Assembly: GCF_000017185.1 (NCBI RefSeq)
Contig: NC_009635.1
Coordinates: forward strand, 1,201,189-1,265,188
Reading direction: 5' to 3'
Length of the DNA stretch: 64,000 bases
From: Methanococcus aeolicus Nankai-3
GTDB lineage: Archaea > AGJL01 > Methanococci > Methanococcales > Methanococcaceae
Positions 26,973 to 40,400 of this stretch are shown here, piece after piece. A model generated the notes under the pieces. That model was not told the DNA's origin, did no database searches, and saw only the letters and a program-made list of their open reading frames with translations. The translations under genes and the position numbers were made by a program. Within the stretch, counting starts at the first letter, position 1; every line of letters starts with the position of its first letter.

Positions 26973-28037
26973 TTATAAATTATTATTTTTTGAATTAATA
27001 ATTGCGTTAATGACATATTCGTCAGATATTCTTTTAGCATCTTTTGAGCAAAAATCAATTCTAAGAGTTTTACTTGCTCCAGGCATTCCTCCTGCGGTGA
27101 TGGTTATTATTCCATAATTTTCAAGCATTTTTAAAGCAATGTTTATATATTCTTCATCGGATAAATTTGTAATAATAAATCCAGTTGGGGTTTTTTCATA
27201 TTTCAATCCTGCATTTACCAAAGAGGATAAATCTATGTTTTTTGCTCTTTTTAAGGCGTCCTTTAAATTATCTAATTTAAAATTTTTTAAAGCATTTATC
27301 ATAGCACATAATATTGGGGCCTGAGCTTCTAAACCATATTTAAGTCCTTCGGAATATATTTTATCAATTAATTCTTTTTTACCACTTAATAATCCTGCCC
27401 TTGGACCATTCATTAATTTGTCCGTGCTTGAAACCGCCAAATCAGCACCAATTTTTAGAGCTGGTGGCTGGTTATAAAGCAATCTTAATCTTGCACCAGA
27501 TGCATCATCTACAAATACAATGCTGTTTTTTTCTTTACAATATTGTATTATTTCTTTTAAATCATCTAAATTTATCATTTTATGGTCCATTGTAGCTCCA
27601 GTGATAATAGTTAGGGTTTCACCGTCTATTTTATTTAACATTTCCTGTAAATTATCGCTTTCAAAATAATTCATATCAAATATGTCGCAACTTCGCGGGA
27701 TAGATGGATGGGACGGTAATTTTGGAACAAAATGCACCACTGTTTTAATATCCTTGGATAATGCACAAATCGTGGAGAATATGGCTGAAGAAGTTCTATT
27801 AAAACCAACGGCTTTATGGATAGATGGGCTCCCTCCGAAATGACTTATTCCAACGGCATTTAATTGCTCTGAGAATATTGCTGGACCTACATATGTTTCA
27901 AGGAGCTCCATGTCTGAATCAGATATTTCGAATCCTCCCGATAATCCAGTTAAATCATATATCTCCTTTCTTCCCTTTTCATTTATTATTTTTCTTATTA
28001 TTTTTCTTGTTTTGTTTATCCTTTTTAATTCTGACAT
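26973..28037 (-). CDS. PLP-dependent SelA-like enzyme (MJ0158 family)
   Basis: 354 residues of the fold type I PLP family related to bacterial selenocysteine synthase SelA; archaeal members (MJ0158) are not the working Sec-tRNA enzyme and their role is open. Visible: GGSPSIHKAVGFNRTSSA near the N-terminus, VFVDDASGARLR with the PLP-binding aspartate, AVSSTDKLMNGPRAGLLSG with the likely Schiff-base lysine, and a C-terminal GIITITAGGMPGASKTLRIDF. Start 28037 is chosen for the GGTGCAAAAT site; the frame to 28067 would begin within a mini-element end. Confidence 0.8.
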   Translation of the reverse strand: MSELKRINKTRKIIRKIINEKGRKEIYDLTGLSGGFEISDSDMELLETYVGPAIFSEQLNAVGISHFGGSPSIHKAVGFNRTSSAIFSTICALSKDIKTVVHFVPKLPSHPSIPRSCDIFDMNYFESDNLQEMLNKIDGETLTIITGATMDHKMINLDDLKEIIQYCKEKNSIVFVDDASGARLRLLYNQPPALKIGADLAVSSTDKLMNGPRAGLLSGKKELIDKIYSEGLKYGLEAQAPILCAMINALKNFKLDNLKDALKRAKNIDLSSLVNAGLKYEKTPTGFIITNLSDEEYINIALKMLENYGIITITAGGMPGASKTLRIDFCSKDAKRISDEYVINAIINSKNNNL

Positions 28038-28055
28038 ATTTTGCACCAAATTATA

Positions 28056-28181
28056 GTGAATCAACAATAAATGTCCTTAATTGGTCAAAGATATCCAATT
28101 ACATTGACCGTTATTTCATATATCTAGTCATACTTATCGACATATGGCAGGCAATATAATGCCAAGTGTCCGTTGATTTAC
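28056..28181. repeat. Family-2 mini-element (GTRAATCRAC termini), 126 bases
   Basis: It begins GTGAATCAACAATAAATGTCC and ends GTCCGTTGATTTAC, an imperfect inverted repeat, with TATA on the left and TAT on the right. No gene inside. It sits directly upstream of the SelA-like gene. Confidence 0.6.
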
Positions 28182-28443
28182 TATCTGCTGTATAAATTTT
28201 TATGGTCCTGGGATTTATTGCATGGAGCTCCGCACACACCATAATAAAAAAATAAAATAAAAAATATGGTAAATCGATAATTAAATGTTATTAGGTGCTC
28301 CAATGATTAAGAAGATAAGCTCTATATATTGGAGTGTGTTTGGAAAGATTATATTATATATTGTGGTTTTTATTACTATGAAAAGTCCTCGAATTATTAT
28401 GTCTCTAAATTAACGCAACAGTCCGTCGATTTACTATAATATA
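28182..28443. other. Intergenic stretch with two mini-elements
   Basis: The spacer between the SelA-like gene and the DUF2098-like gene is about 400 bases in all and contains only elements: family-2 copies at 28056-28181 and 28269-28434, and one GGAGCTCC (about 28224). I see no gene. Confidence 0.5.
28269..28434. repeat. Family-2 mini-element, 166 bases
   Basis: It starts GTAAATCGATAATTAAATG and ends AGTCCGTCGATTTAC, flanked by TATG and TATA. It contains no open reading frame of note. Termini match those at 28056 and 49905. Confidence 0.55.
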
Positions 28444-28722
28444 TTAACCTGCTCCGCAAGTTTCTATATCTACATCAATATCTGTTATTTTTTCATCATC
28501 TAACATTTTTTCTATTTCTTCTTCATTTATTTCAGATTTGGCATATTTTTTATGTTCTATTATTTCCAACATTTTTGGGTTATACATTAAATCATTGTCC
28601 AATATGACCCATATTTTACCATTTTCTTCTTTAATATCTTTCACGGTGCCCTTGGTTCCTGTATTTATATACCTAACATAGGAATTTACATGGAGCTCCT
28701 TATTGTTTATGTCAGTTGGCAT
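28444..28722 (-). CDS. Small conserved methanogen protein, DUF2098-like
   Basis: 92 residues when started at ATG 28722 with GGTGATAAT. The first half reads as a small beta barrel (LHVNSYVRYINTGTKGTVKDI, KIWVILDNDLMYNPKMLEII), which resembles DUF2098 proteins of methanogens. The second half is acidic (EEIEKMLDDEKITDIDVDIE) and ends in ETCGAG, with a single near-terminal cysteine. Function unknown. It lies divergently upstream of the rRNA operon. Confidence 0.65.
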   Translation of the reverse strand: MPTDINNKELHVNSYVRYINTGTKGTVKDIKEENGKIWVILDNDLMYNPKMLEIIEHKKYAKSEINEEEIEKMLDDEKITDIDVDIETCGAG

Positions 28723-28982
28723 ATTATCACCTAACAAATATTGTATAAATGTAATATCCAACTTAATATATAATTATAATATACATTGTTCCTAACCTAA
28801 AAACAATACAATACACAAACCACCAGCATATTATGCAAATGTGATAGCTTGAAGATAAGAAATAGTTCAAGTTTGATGTAAGCCCATAACCAAGTGATAC
28901 TTGATAACGACCGAGTCAATTCCAAAATATATTGACCAACTCCTAAGAGTGGTTGTAAGGTTGTTTTACAGCCTTACAATTA
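28723..28982 (+). promoter_or_regulatory. rRNA operon promoter and leader region
   Basis: The 260 bases before 16S contain no gene. A TATA-rich block (ACTTAATATATAATTATAA, about 28761-28779) is the best promoter candidate and would start transcription near 28800-28810. The leader then contains the left arm of the 16S processing stem (28882-28912). The exact promoter is uncertain. Confidence 0.4.
28882..28912 (+). other. 16S processing stem, left arm, with bulge-helix-bulge
   Basis: GCCCATAACCA pairs with TGGTTATGGGC at 30482-30492; AGTG pairs with CACT; CTTGATAACGACC pairs with GGTCGTTATCAAG at 30462-30474. The 4-base-pair middle helix is bounded by 3-base bulges, ATA on this arm and AAA on the other. 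This is the canonical bulge-helix-bulge substrate of archaeal splicing endonuclease, which excises and circularises pre-16S. Confidence 0.9.
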
Positions 28983-33572
<4,590 letters not shown>

Positions 33573-33626
33573 TTGGAATATCTGGACACTTAAAGATACA
33601 GGAACCTATGTTTGTGTTGAAATAAC

Positions 33627-33634
33627 TTTTTTTT
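33627..33634 (+). terminator. Likely rRNA operon terminator (T8)
   Basis: A run of eight T residues lies 17 bases after the end of the 23S processing stem (33610), the usual type of archaeal termination signal. Convergent with the end of cdhC at 33746. Confidence 0.5.
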
Positions 33635-33745
33635 ATACTCATTATAATCGATATATATTAATATATAAATATATTCGGAGTCCCCATATTTTTTCAAAAT
33701 TTTTCTAAAAAAAATAAAAAAAGAAAAATAAAATAAGTATATAGT

Positions 33746-36037
33746 TTATTTTTTACCGCTCTCTCGAGTGATTATTATTTGTTCAGCCTTTATAACTGCA
33801 TTTTTTAATACTATTTTAATATCTTTTGGAAGTCCTCCAAATCCAGCAGGCATGGTCATTGTAGGTACTGTAATGGTGCCCTCTTCCTCGCCTTCTGTAT
33901 CTCCCATATATTCCTCTTCTTCTGTATGGGTTTCTACTACTTCTATATCCTCTGCATCCATATCCAAACCTATATTTTCAGCAACTGGGTGATTGTTCTT
34001 TTTCAAGAAATCAATTAATTCCTCAATACTGGATACATCTTCTTCTGTTGCAATTTTTGGAATCATTTCCTCAGGTATTCCATCAATTACCTTATTTTTT
34101 AATTCTGAAGGTAGCCATACAACTCTTTCCCAGCCACCATCGGCCTTAAAGAATTTTGAAGATTTCATATAGGATACAGAGATGCCGCAGAATCCTTCAA
34201 CCTGGTTTCCGCCACTACATTGTCCAGCAAGTGCTGAAAATGGAACTCCCATTGGTGTTTCCCCTTTAAAACTTCTATCTACTATACCAAATCCATCAAC
34301 TTCTGGGATATAAAATGTAATTGCCTCAAAACAACCGCAAGAGGTAGATGGTCTATCCAATACACTATGTAATGTTATTGATTCAATTGCCCCTTGGGAT
34401 TTATCTTGGACAACTTCATTTACTGAATCATATATTCCTTTTTCTTCATCCAAACATTCTCCTTTTTCAATTGCAAATATTGGTCCATCTGGGTCAATTT
34501 TTGCCGCAGCTCTTGCATCGAGGTAATTAATACCACCACATAATGCAGGTTTATCGGGTGTAATTATACAAACATGGGAAGGTGCAAAGCTTTGACACAT
34601 AATACATCCATAAAATACATCTACATCTTCCTCATGGAGATTTTTGGTTTTTTCATCTCTAAATTTATATATCTCTTTTACTTTTTCTAATTCTTCTTTC
34701 ACTATGTCAGCATCAGTTATTAATTTAACATCTATATTTTCTATGAATGGAAACTCTGATTTATATATATCTTGTATTATTTTTCCGATATGGATTAAAT
34801 TTAATCCCTTTTCGGCGGATTCTTTATTAATTCTAATCCATACGCTATCTCTCTGGTTTAGGTGCATAACTCCTTCAATATAATTAAATATCTCATGAAC
34901 TCTTCTTTCCAATACGCCCTCCAAATCATCTTCTAATGTTTTCCCGCTTACATTTATTATTACAGCAAATGGTGTTTTTGTACCGGCTTCCATCTCTCCG
35001 ATATCCTTTCCAATAATCTCAATTTTATCGGATGCATCATCCACTACTTTAACAAGTTCAAACCCATACTGTTTAGGTCCTGCTAATTCAACAAACATGT
35101 CAGGCCCCCTTACTCTTTCTCCTTCATTCATCGGACCTACCGAAACAGGTATATTTACATCTTCTATTGACATTTCTTCCACCTTAATATTTTTCATTTT
35201 AAGGGCATTTTCAATAATATTATCTATATCTGAGCTCCCCAATGCACCTTCAATTTCTGGTACAGGATTATTGGTAATTACTGGAATGCCCGCTTTTATA
35301 CAACCTGCACCTGCGGCAAGTGTTATATCATCAACTTCACCTAATGCTATAACAATGGCAGGAACTCTGTTTGCAATATATTCGATAACTTCTTCTGTTT
35401 TTCCTCCTTCAACGCCCCCGTATATCAATGGAGCTCTAATGGCTAAATTTGCAGCATGTATTGCTGAGGTTATGCTATCTCCAACAGGAACTAGAAGTTT
35501 ATCAAGACCCAATTCAATATTGGCATCTTCCATTTCTTTTACAATATCTCCAATGAATAATCCTAATATATTTCGTTTTCTAATTTCGTTAATAAGGGAT
35601 TTTAATTTTTCTTCATCTCCTACTTTACCTATCACAACAAGTATTGCTGGTATTTTTCCATTAACAAGTGGAACCCCTAAATCTCTTAAAATTTTATCCG
35701 GGATAAATCCAGTATATGGGGCCTCATATGGTGTTTCATTATCCATATATTTTAGGGCTTCAAGAGCTTCCGCACAAATTAATGTTTTAACACCGGCATC
35801 AAGGGCATCATCTAGCGTAGCATCAGCATTATCTTCAATTTCAAGAGAATTAATTAACTCTTTTAACTGACCAATATTTTCTATTTTTTTACCTAATATT
35901 CCATATATTGTAGGCAAATAATAATTTGTTTCAAGAAATCCAATTTTTTTACTATCTTCATCTTTGTTATTTTTTAATGTATCAACGGTTAGATTTAATA
36001 CAGTTTTTCCGCCTGCGATTATGTTTTTAATAACCAT
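33746..36037 (-). CDS. cdhC: Acetyl-CoA decarbonylase/synthase beta subunit (acetyl-CoA synthase)
   Basis: Makes acetyl-CoA from CO, methyl-corrinoid and CoA at the nickel-iron A cluster. The A-cluster ligands are visible: YGCIMCQSFAPSHVC with a following cysteine in ALCGG, and the Cys-Gly-Cys of TSCGCFEA that holds the distal nickel. At 763 residues it is far longer than the roughly 460-residue Methanosarcina CdhC; about 300 extra N-terminal residues resemble the first domain of bacterial acetyl-CoA synthase. The start follows GAGGTAAAAA. A Glu/Thr-rich stretch and Met-Pro segment precede the C-terminus. Last gene of the cdhA-cdhB-ferredoxin-cdhC run. Confidence 0.93.
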   Translation of the reverse strand: MVIKNIIAGGKTVLNLTVDTLKNNKDEDSKKIGFLETNYYLPTIYGILGKKIENIGQLKELINSLEIEDNADATLDDALDAGVKTLICAEALEALKYMDNETPYEAPYTGFIPDKILRDLGVPLVNGKIPAILVVIGKVGDEEKLKSLINEIRKRNILGLFIGDIVKEMEDANIELGLDKLLVPVGDSITSAIHAANLAIRAPLIYGGVEGGKTEEVIEYIANRVPAIVIALGEVDDITLAAGAGCIKAGIPVITNNPVPEIEGALGSSDIDNIIENALKMKNIKVEEMSIEDVNIPVSVGPMNEGERVRGPDMFVELAGPKQYGFELVKVVDDASDKIEIIGKDIGEMEAGTKTPFAVIINVSGKTLEDDLEGVLERRVHEIFNYIEGVMHLNQRDSVWIRINKESAEKGLNLIHIGKIIQDIYKSEFPFIENIDVKLITDADIVKEELEKVKEIYKFRDEKTKNLHEEDVDVFYGCIMCQSFAPSHVCIITPDKPALCGGINYLDARAAAKIDPDGPIFAIEKGECLDEEKGIYDSVNEVVQDKSQGAIESITLHSVLDRPSTSCGCFEAITFYIPEVDGFGIVDRSFKGETPMGVPFSALAGQCSGGNQVEGFCGISVSYMKSSKFFKADGGWERVVWLPSELKNKVIDGIPEEMIPKIATEEDVSSIEELIDFLKKNNHPVAENIGLDMDAEDIEVVETHTEEEEYMGDTEGEEEGTITVPTMTMPAGFGGLPKDIKIVLKNAVIKAEQIIITRESGKK

Positions 36038-36187
36038 TTTTTACCTCTTTATAACATCATAATATATACAATATGTCATTATTAATCGTTATAATATGTA
36101 TTAAAATTATCAACAAATATATATATATAATTAGTTATGAATAAATAAAAAATAGTATTATTATGTAATAATAAATGAAAATATCGA

Positions 36188-36643
36188 TTAAATATCCTCT
36201 CTCCATTCATCAGATATTATTTTCATTAGTTTTTTTCTTCTTTCTTCTTTTATTGAATCGATACATTCATCGCATACTAGTTTTAAAGCCTTATCTTTAC
36301 AGGCTTCAAGACATGCAGGAGTTATTCTATCAGTATCTAAGCAAAGTGAACATTTATGGGCATATAATTTATCAATGAATATTGAACCAACAGGACAGAC
36401 AATTTCACACATGCCACAACCAATACATCTTTCTTTTTTTACAAGTGGTATCCCATCTTTTAAATAAATGGCATCTACGGGACAAATATTATAGCAAGGT
36501 GCATTTTCACACTGCATACAAAATACAGGAACATTATTTGCTTTTTTTATCCTACTTATCCCATGAATTTCTTTACATTTATTGACACAATCATCACAGT
36601 TTGTGCATTTTGATGGGTCAAGAACTATTAATTTTGGATTCAT
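36188..36643 (-). CDS. 4Fe-4S ferredoxin of the CooF/HycB type
   Basis: 151-residue polyferredoxin with cysteine groups CTNCDDCVNKC (about 13-23), CMQCENAPCYNICP (about 42-55), CIGCGMCEIVCP (about 73-84) and CSLCLDTDRITPACLEAC (about 97-114), enough for four [4Fe-4S] clusters. CooF-like proteins carry electrons to and from CO dehydrogenase. The position between cdhB and cdhC supports that role here. The ribosome site is GGTGAAATT. Confidence 0.85.
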   Translation of the reverse strand: MNPKLIVLDPSKCTNCDDCVNKCKEIHGISRIKKANNVPVFCMQCENAPCYNICPVDAIYLKDGIPLVKKERCIGCGMCEIVCPVGSIFIDKLYAHKCSLCLDTDRITPACLEACKDKALKLVCDECIDSIKEERRKKLMKIISDEWREDI

Positions 36644-36733
36644 AATTTCACCAGATTCAATGAATTATTTGGTATTATATATTATTATTTATAAATAATA
36701 ATATATGTATCGTAATATTAATAACATTGGTAA

Positions 36734-37165
36734 TTATTCTTTATATAGCATAATCAATCGTTTAATAGACTCTTTATGCTCATTTTCTTCCATATTGGGA
36801 AATGAATAATGTGCATTTGGATTATAATATCTATCCAATGTTAATGTCGTGGCATTGGAGAAATGCTTTAAATGAGTAATGCTTTGGGCCAAATAATAAT
36901 ATGTAATGTTTGAAAATATAACTAGGTCATTTCCCTGCTCTATTACTTTTTTCATGGCAAGTAGTAAATTCATATCTTTTGGTGTGTGTATTGTTTCAAT
37001 ATTTAAATCCAATAAGTTGTTATTATATTCTTCCTTAGAACCAATTATTAATATCGGGTTTTTACTTCTTTTAATCATGCTTAATGCTAATTTTGTGCTT
37101 ACAATCTCTGCATGGTTTAGATTTGTTCCAGCTGTTGGCTGATATGGTGTAGTCTTTCCTATCAT
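36734..37165 (-). CDS. cdhB: Acetyl-CoA decarbonylase/synthase epsilon subunit
   Basis: Small partner of CdhA in the alpha2-epsilon2 CO dehydrogenase part of the complex. 143 residues with the family start PYQPTAGTNLNHAEIVSTK, the Rossmann-like strand NPILIIGSKE (about 37-46) and VIFSNITYYYLAQSITHLKHF. The ribosome site is GGTGAAATT. It is the second gene of the cdh operon, 67 bases after cdhA. Confidence 0.9.
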   Translation of the reverse strand: MIGKTTPYQPTAGTNLNHAEIVSTKLALSMIKRSKNPILIIGSKEEYNNNLLDLNIETIHTPKDMNLLLAMKKVIEQGNDLVIFSNITYYYLAQSITHLKHFSNATTLTLDRYYNPNAHYSFPNMEENEHKESIKRLIMLYKE

Positions 37166-37232
37166 AATTTCACCAAATGATATTAAGTAAATAAAAAATA
37201 AAATAATAATATAAAATAAAGATAAAATTAAT

Positions 37233-39593
37233 TTAATATAATAAGGTAGGTTCTTTTGGTAGTTCTTCTCTAGGTTTCCATCCTTTTTCTTTTAGATATT
37301 CTAATACTTTATTTTTCATCATAAGTGGGATATCCTTTTCAGTTCTAACGAATTTTTCTAAATCTGGAGGCATACAACCGAGGTATTTCTCATAAACGCT
37401 TATATAATGATATAACTTCATACTCCTACCTTTTGCTCCATCATTTGGTCGCATGCACAATTTAGGAATTGCACACATGCACTCGGCTAAGTTTTCCGCG
37501 GGGGTTATTAGGTGTTCTGGCGTAGGGTCTATTTTTATAATTTTGTTTGCCTTTTTGTCAAATACCTCAAAATCATTTCCATCACTTAAATACATTCTTC
37601 TGTATTTAGTTGAATGTGGCCCAACTATTACGGGAATTCCCCATCTATTCACTCCTGTTGCAATTGCGGCGGCTTTTTGAGACATTGCTCCCCATGCTAA
37701 ACCAACAGCTCCAACTTTATTTAATATATAGTCGGCAACTTCCTCGTAGTTTCCTCTTAATGGGAGTTTTGCAAACACATTTGCCACTTTAATACAAGCT
37801 CCTGTAATATGGCAATTACTTAAACAACTTCCTACATTTACCAATCCTCCAGATTTAAATTCACCAGGGTATTTCTCATAAAGTGTTTTACCGTCTTTAT
37901 CTTTCCACATTCCGACGGACATGGCAGCACAACCAGATATAAGCACAATATATTTCCTTTCTAAAAATTCTTTTACAATAAGGGCAATTTCCTCATCTCC
38001 ATTGGGGTAATTGGAACATCCCACTAATGCTACAATTCCAGGGATATCTCCAAATACAATAGGAGCTCCCACATTTCTTATTTCAATATCTTGAATAGGG
38101 CCTCTTCCAGCTCTCATATTATAGTGTAAATCGTCACAGAAGTGGTCTCCTATTTTTGTTGTCATGGAAACGATGGGAATATTTCTTTCACATATTTCCT
38201 CACATCTTCCACATCCATAACATACCTCATATAATTTCCTAAATTCAGTATAATCTTCATTTTTTGCCCCTATCATTGAGTCCATAACTTTAAATGAATT
38301 TGGACAGGACCTATCACACCATCCACATTCAGTACATTCTTCGGCAAGTTTTCGGAGCTCCGTCAATGAATTTGGCAAACATTTATTGTATCTATTTTTA
38401 TCATTATTGTCTTTATTTTTTCTTTCCTTTGATACAATTTTTGCCAATTCAACGGCTACTTTACCTACTTTTACTTCATCAAGAATTAAGGCACTTCTAT
38501 TTCTTAATATATAATTTATCATTTCATCTTCGCTTAAATGAGATATATCCTCTAATCCTAAACACATTTTTTCATTTGTGGCTATTAAAACAGCACCCGT
38601 TTTTAGAGTTTCTTCAAGAATATCTGTTCTTATACATTGTTCATCAATTACAACAACATCTCCGATTCCTCCTCTGATATACATTAACTGTCTTGAAAGA
38701 GGGCCTATAACTTTTGATTTTGTGGTATATCTACTAATATCTATGGCAGAACAGCAAATTCCTGCTATTTCTATTTCATCCTCTATCCCCTGTTCCTCCA
38801 TATAATCAATCATGGCTACACCTGGAACCATATTATGTCCAATACATAATATGTTGGGTTTGTTTGGGTCTACACATTTCATACCTAATTCAACCAATGG
38901 AGCATCAATGTCTCCTTTTGGTAGATTAAATCCAACAATTTGGGCAAGGTCTCCTGCTTCTCTGGCTAAATCATCAATCATACCAGCATGGAATGATTTA
39001 CTTTCAAAATCAATATGGCTACCTTCCTGTCCAGTATGTGTGGAAGATAATAAATGGGAAATTTGTTCCTCACAATATTCCAATACTTTCTCCAAATCTC
39101 CAAGTGTCTTCGGTTTCATGCCCATAATGGTCCTAATTATTGGGGCTTCTACTTCTATAAAATTGCCTAAATCAATAGGATAATCTTTTCCAAGCCTTTC
39201 TATTAGCGTATGTATCATATGCCTACTGTGCCCAGCGTGGCACGATGTTCCAATACAGCAAGCTATTAATACTATTCTGGCCTGTTGGGATTTTATATTT
39301 AATCCACAAGCACCTTTTTTACCATGGGATAAATCACATTTTCCGAATGTACATAGACAACACATATCACAAATTGGCATGTAAAATGGAGGATATCTTT
39401 TTAATAATTTGAAATCCCAGTTTCTAAGTGTTGGAATTTTTGGCTTAGGGGATGGCCCCATCTTTTCACTCCAATCATCATCGTGATTGTCGGTCGTGGA
39501 ATTGCCGCCTATTACAATATTGCCTGAAAATTTCAGGTTTTTAGATTTTACCAGTGGCGATAAAACTTTTTTTAGGTCTCCTTCTATATTCAT
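37233..39593 (-). CDS. cdhA: Acetyl-CoA decarbonylase/synthase alpha subunit (CO dehydrogenase)
   Basis: Nickel-iron CO dehydrogenase of the Wood-Ljungdahl pathway; reduces CO2 to CO for CdhC. 786 residues when started at ATG 39593 after GGTGAAATT; the frame to 39635 lacks a site. Visible: N-terminal B/D-cluster cysteines (MPICDMCCLCTFGKCDLS), two ferredoxin-like motifs CTECGWCDRSCP and CYGCGRCEEICE that mark the archaeal alpha subunit, and C-cluster cysteines in ALVGCSNYPNG, ISGCAAMSVG and VGSCLSNCHITG. First gene of the cdh operon; cdhD and cdhE are not in the window. Confidence 0.95.
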   Translation of the reverse strand: MNIEGDLKKVLSPLVKSKNLKFSGNIVIGGNSTTDNHDDDWSEKMGPSPKPKIPTLRNWDFKLLKRYPPFYMPICDMCCLCTFGKCDLSHGKKGACGLNIKSQQARIVLIACCIGTSCHAGHSRHMIHTLIERLGKDYPIDLGNFIEVEAPIIRTIMGMKPKTLGDLEKVLEYCEEQISHLLSSTHTGQEGSHIDFESKSFHAGMIDDLAREAGDLAQIVGFNLPKGDIDAPLVELGMKCVDPNKPNILCIGHNMVPGVAMIDYMEEQGIEDEIEIAGICCSAIDISRYTTKSKVIGPLSRQLMYIRGGIGDVVVIDEQCIRTDILEETLKTGAVLIATNEKMCLGLEDISHLSEDEMINYILRNRSALILDEVKVGKVAVELAKIVSKERKNKDNNDKNRYNKCLPNSLTELRKLAEECTECGWCDRSCPNSFKVMDSMIGAKNEDYTEFRKLYEVCYGCGRCEEICERNIPIVSMTTKIGDHFCDDLHYNMRAGRGPIQDIEIRNVGAPIVFGDIPGIVALVGCSNYPNGDEEIALIVKEFLERKYIVLISGCAAMSVGMWKDKDGKTLYEKYPGEFKSGGLVNVGSCLSNCHITGACIKVANVFAKLPLRGNYEEVADYILNKVGAVGLAWGAMSQKAAAIATGVNRWGIPVIVGPHSTKYRRMYLSDGNDFEVFDKKANKIIKIDPTPEHLITPAENLAECMCAIPKLCMRPNDGAKGRSMKLYHYISVYEKYLGCMPPDLEKFVRTEKDIPLMMKNKVLEYLKEKGWKPREELPKEPTLLY

Positions 39594-39644
39594 AATTTCA
39601 CCATATATTATGAAAGTATAATTTTTAAAAATCACTGCGTTTGA

Positions 39645-39658
39645 TTTAGGAATATATA
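39645..39658 (-). promoter_or_regulatory. Candidate cdhA promoter (TATA box)
   Basis: On the minus strand the sequence ATGTTTATATATTCC lies about 55-65 bases before the cdhA start codon, at the right distance for a TATA box with a leader of about 30 bases. Other AT-rich choices exist nearby. Confidence 0.35.
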
Positions 39659-40106
39659 AACATACACTACAAAAATAGGCATTTATACTAATATGGCGTA
39701 TTCAAGAGTTCTATTCGATGATAAATCCTAAATTAATATTTCATTCATATGTAATACCTGTAATCAATCAATTTTAATCTTTTATGGCCTACCATGAACA
39801 AACTTGAACACACCATAGATAAAATAAATATAATTATCATTATTAATCATTATAGACTTTATTATCTATTATATTTATATATATACTTTATTATTACAAT
39901 ATTTAAAAATAGTATTACCATTTATGGGATAAAATATATTTGGAGAATAGCAAGAGGTTTTTTACAATCATACGCCCCATATCATTTATATTTTTGAACC
40001 TACTTTAACCAATTAAATAATAAAAAAACATATAATTATATTCCTGGGAGCTCCATTATTATATATATTCTACCGTTGAATATAGAAAATAAAACAAGGC
40101 AATATA

Positions 40107-40230
40107 GTCAATCTTCAAAAACTGTCCCTAATCCGTCCCATACCATACACACAATTTATAATATTTTTTGCCAATTATACTGATTTTGCATATTAATAAG
40201 AGTGTTTATTGAAATTGTCCGAAGATTGAC
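40107..40230 (-). repeat. Family-1 mini-element, 124 bases
   Basis: It begins GTCAATCTTCAAAAACTGTCCC and ends AAATTGTCCGAAGATTGAC; TATA precedes and TATG follows. Size and ends match the copy at 15473, in the opposite orientation. Confidence 0.7.
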
Positions 40231-40265
40231 TATGGTATAAAAAACAATATATATTAAAAATTATA

Positions 40266-40273
40266 TTTATATA
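40266..40273 (+). promoter_or_regulatory. Candidate ilvC promoter (TTTATATA)
   Basis: TTTATATA lies 128 bases before the ilvC start. Initiation about 25 bases downstream would leave a leader of about 105 bases that contains the hairpin at 40350-40366, close to the ribosome site. Confidence 0.35.
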
Positions 40274-40349
40274 GTAAGAATACGAAATATTCATAAGGCA
40301 AATATTGATGGCGAATATAATTAAATAAATACATAGGCGAAAAAATTTA

Positions 40350-40366
40350 CAAAATCAAAGATTTTG
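40350..40366. repeat. Three-base-loop palindrome in the ilvC leader
   Basis: CAAAATC-AAA-GATTTTG, within a larger imperfect dyad (AAAAAATTTA before, GAATTTTTTT after), ends 34 bases before the ilvC start codon. It could fold in the mRNA leader; a regulatory effect is not shown. Confidence 0.6.
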
Positions 40367-40400
40367 AATTTTTTTCCCACATAACAAAGAGAGTGAAACT

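Larger units (their letters stand above)
39594..40400. other. 800-base divergent region between cdhA and ilvC
   Basis: No credible gene; a 67-codon frame at 39794 is low-complexity AT-rich sequence without a ribosome site. The left end holds a possible cdhA promoter, the middle an isolated GGAGCTCC (about 40048) and a family-1 element (40107-40230), and the right end the ilvC promoter and leader. Confidence 0.5.

Noticed and set aside
33746-39593. Plus-strand frames opposite cdhC and cdhA, the longest 257 codons at 35097
   Set aside because: Antisense shadows of well-supported genes; Ser/Ile/Pro-rich and without ribosome sites.
39794-39997. 67-codon plus-strand frame between cdhA and ilvC
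   Set aside because: Low-complexity Ile/Tyr/Leu-rich translation of AT-rich DNA, no ribosome site, no recognisable family.
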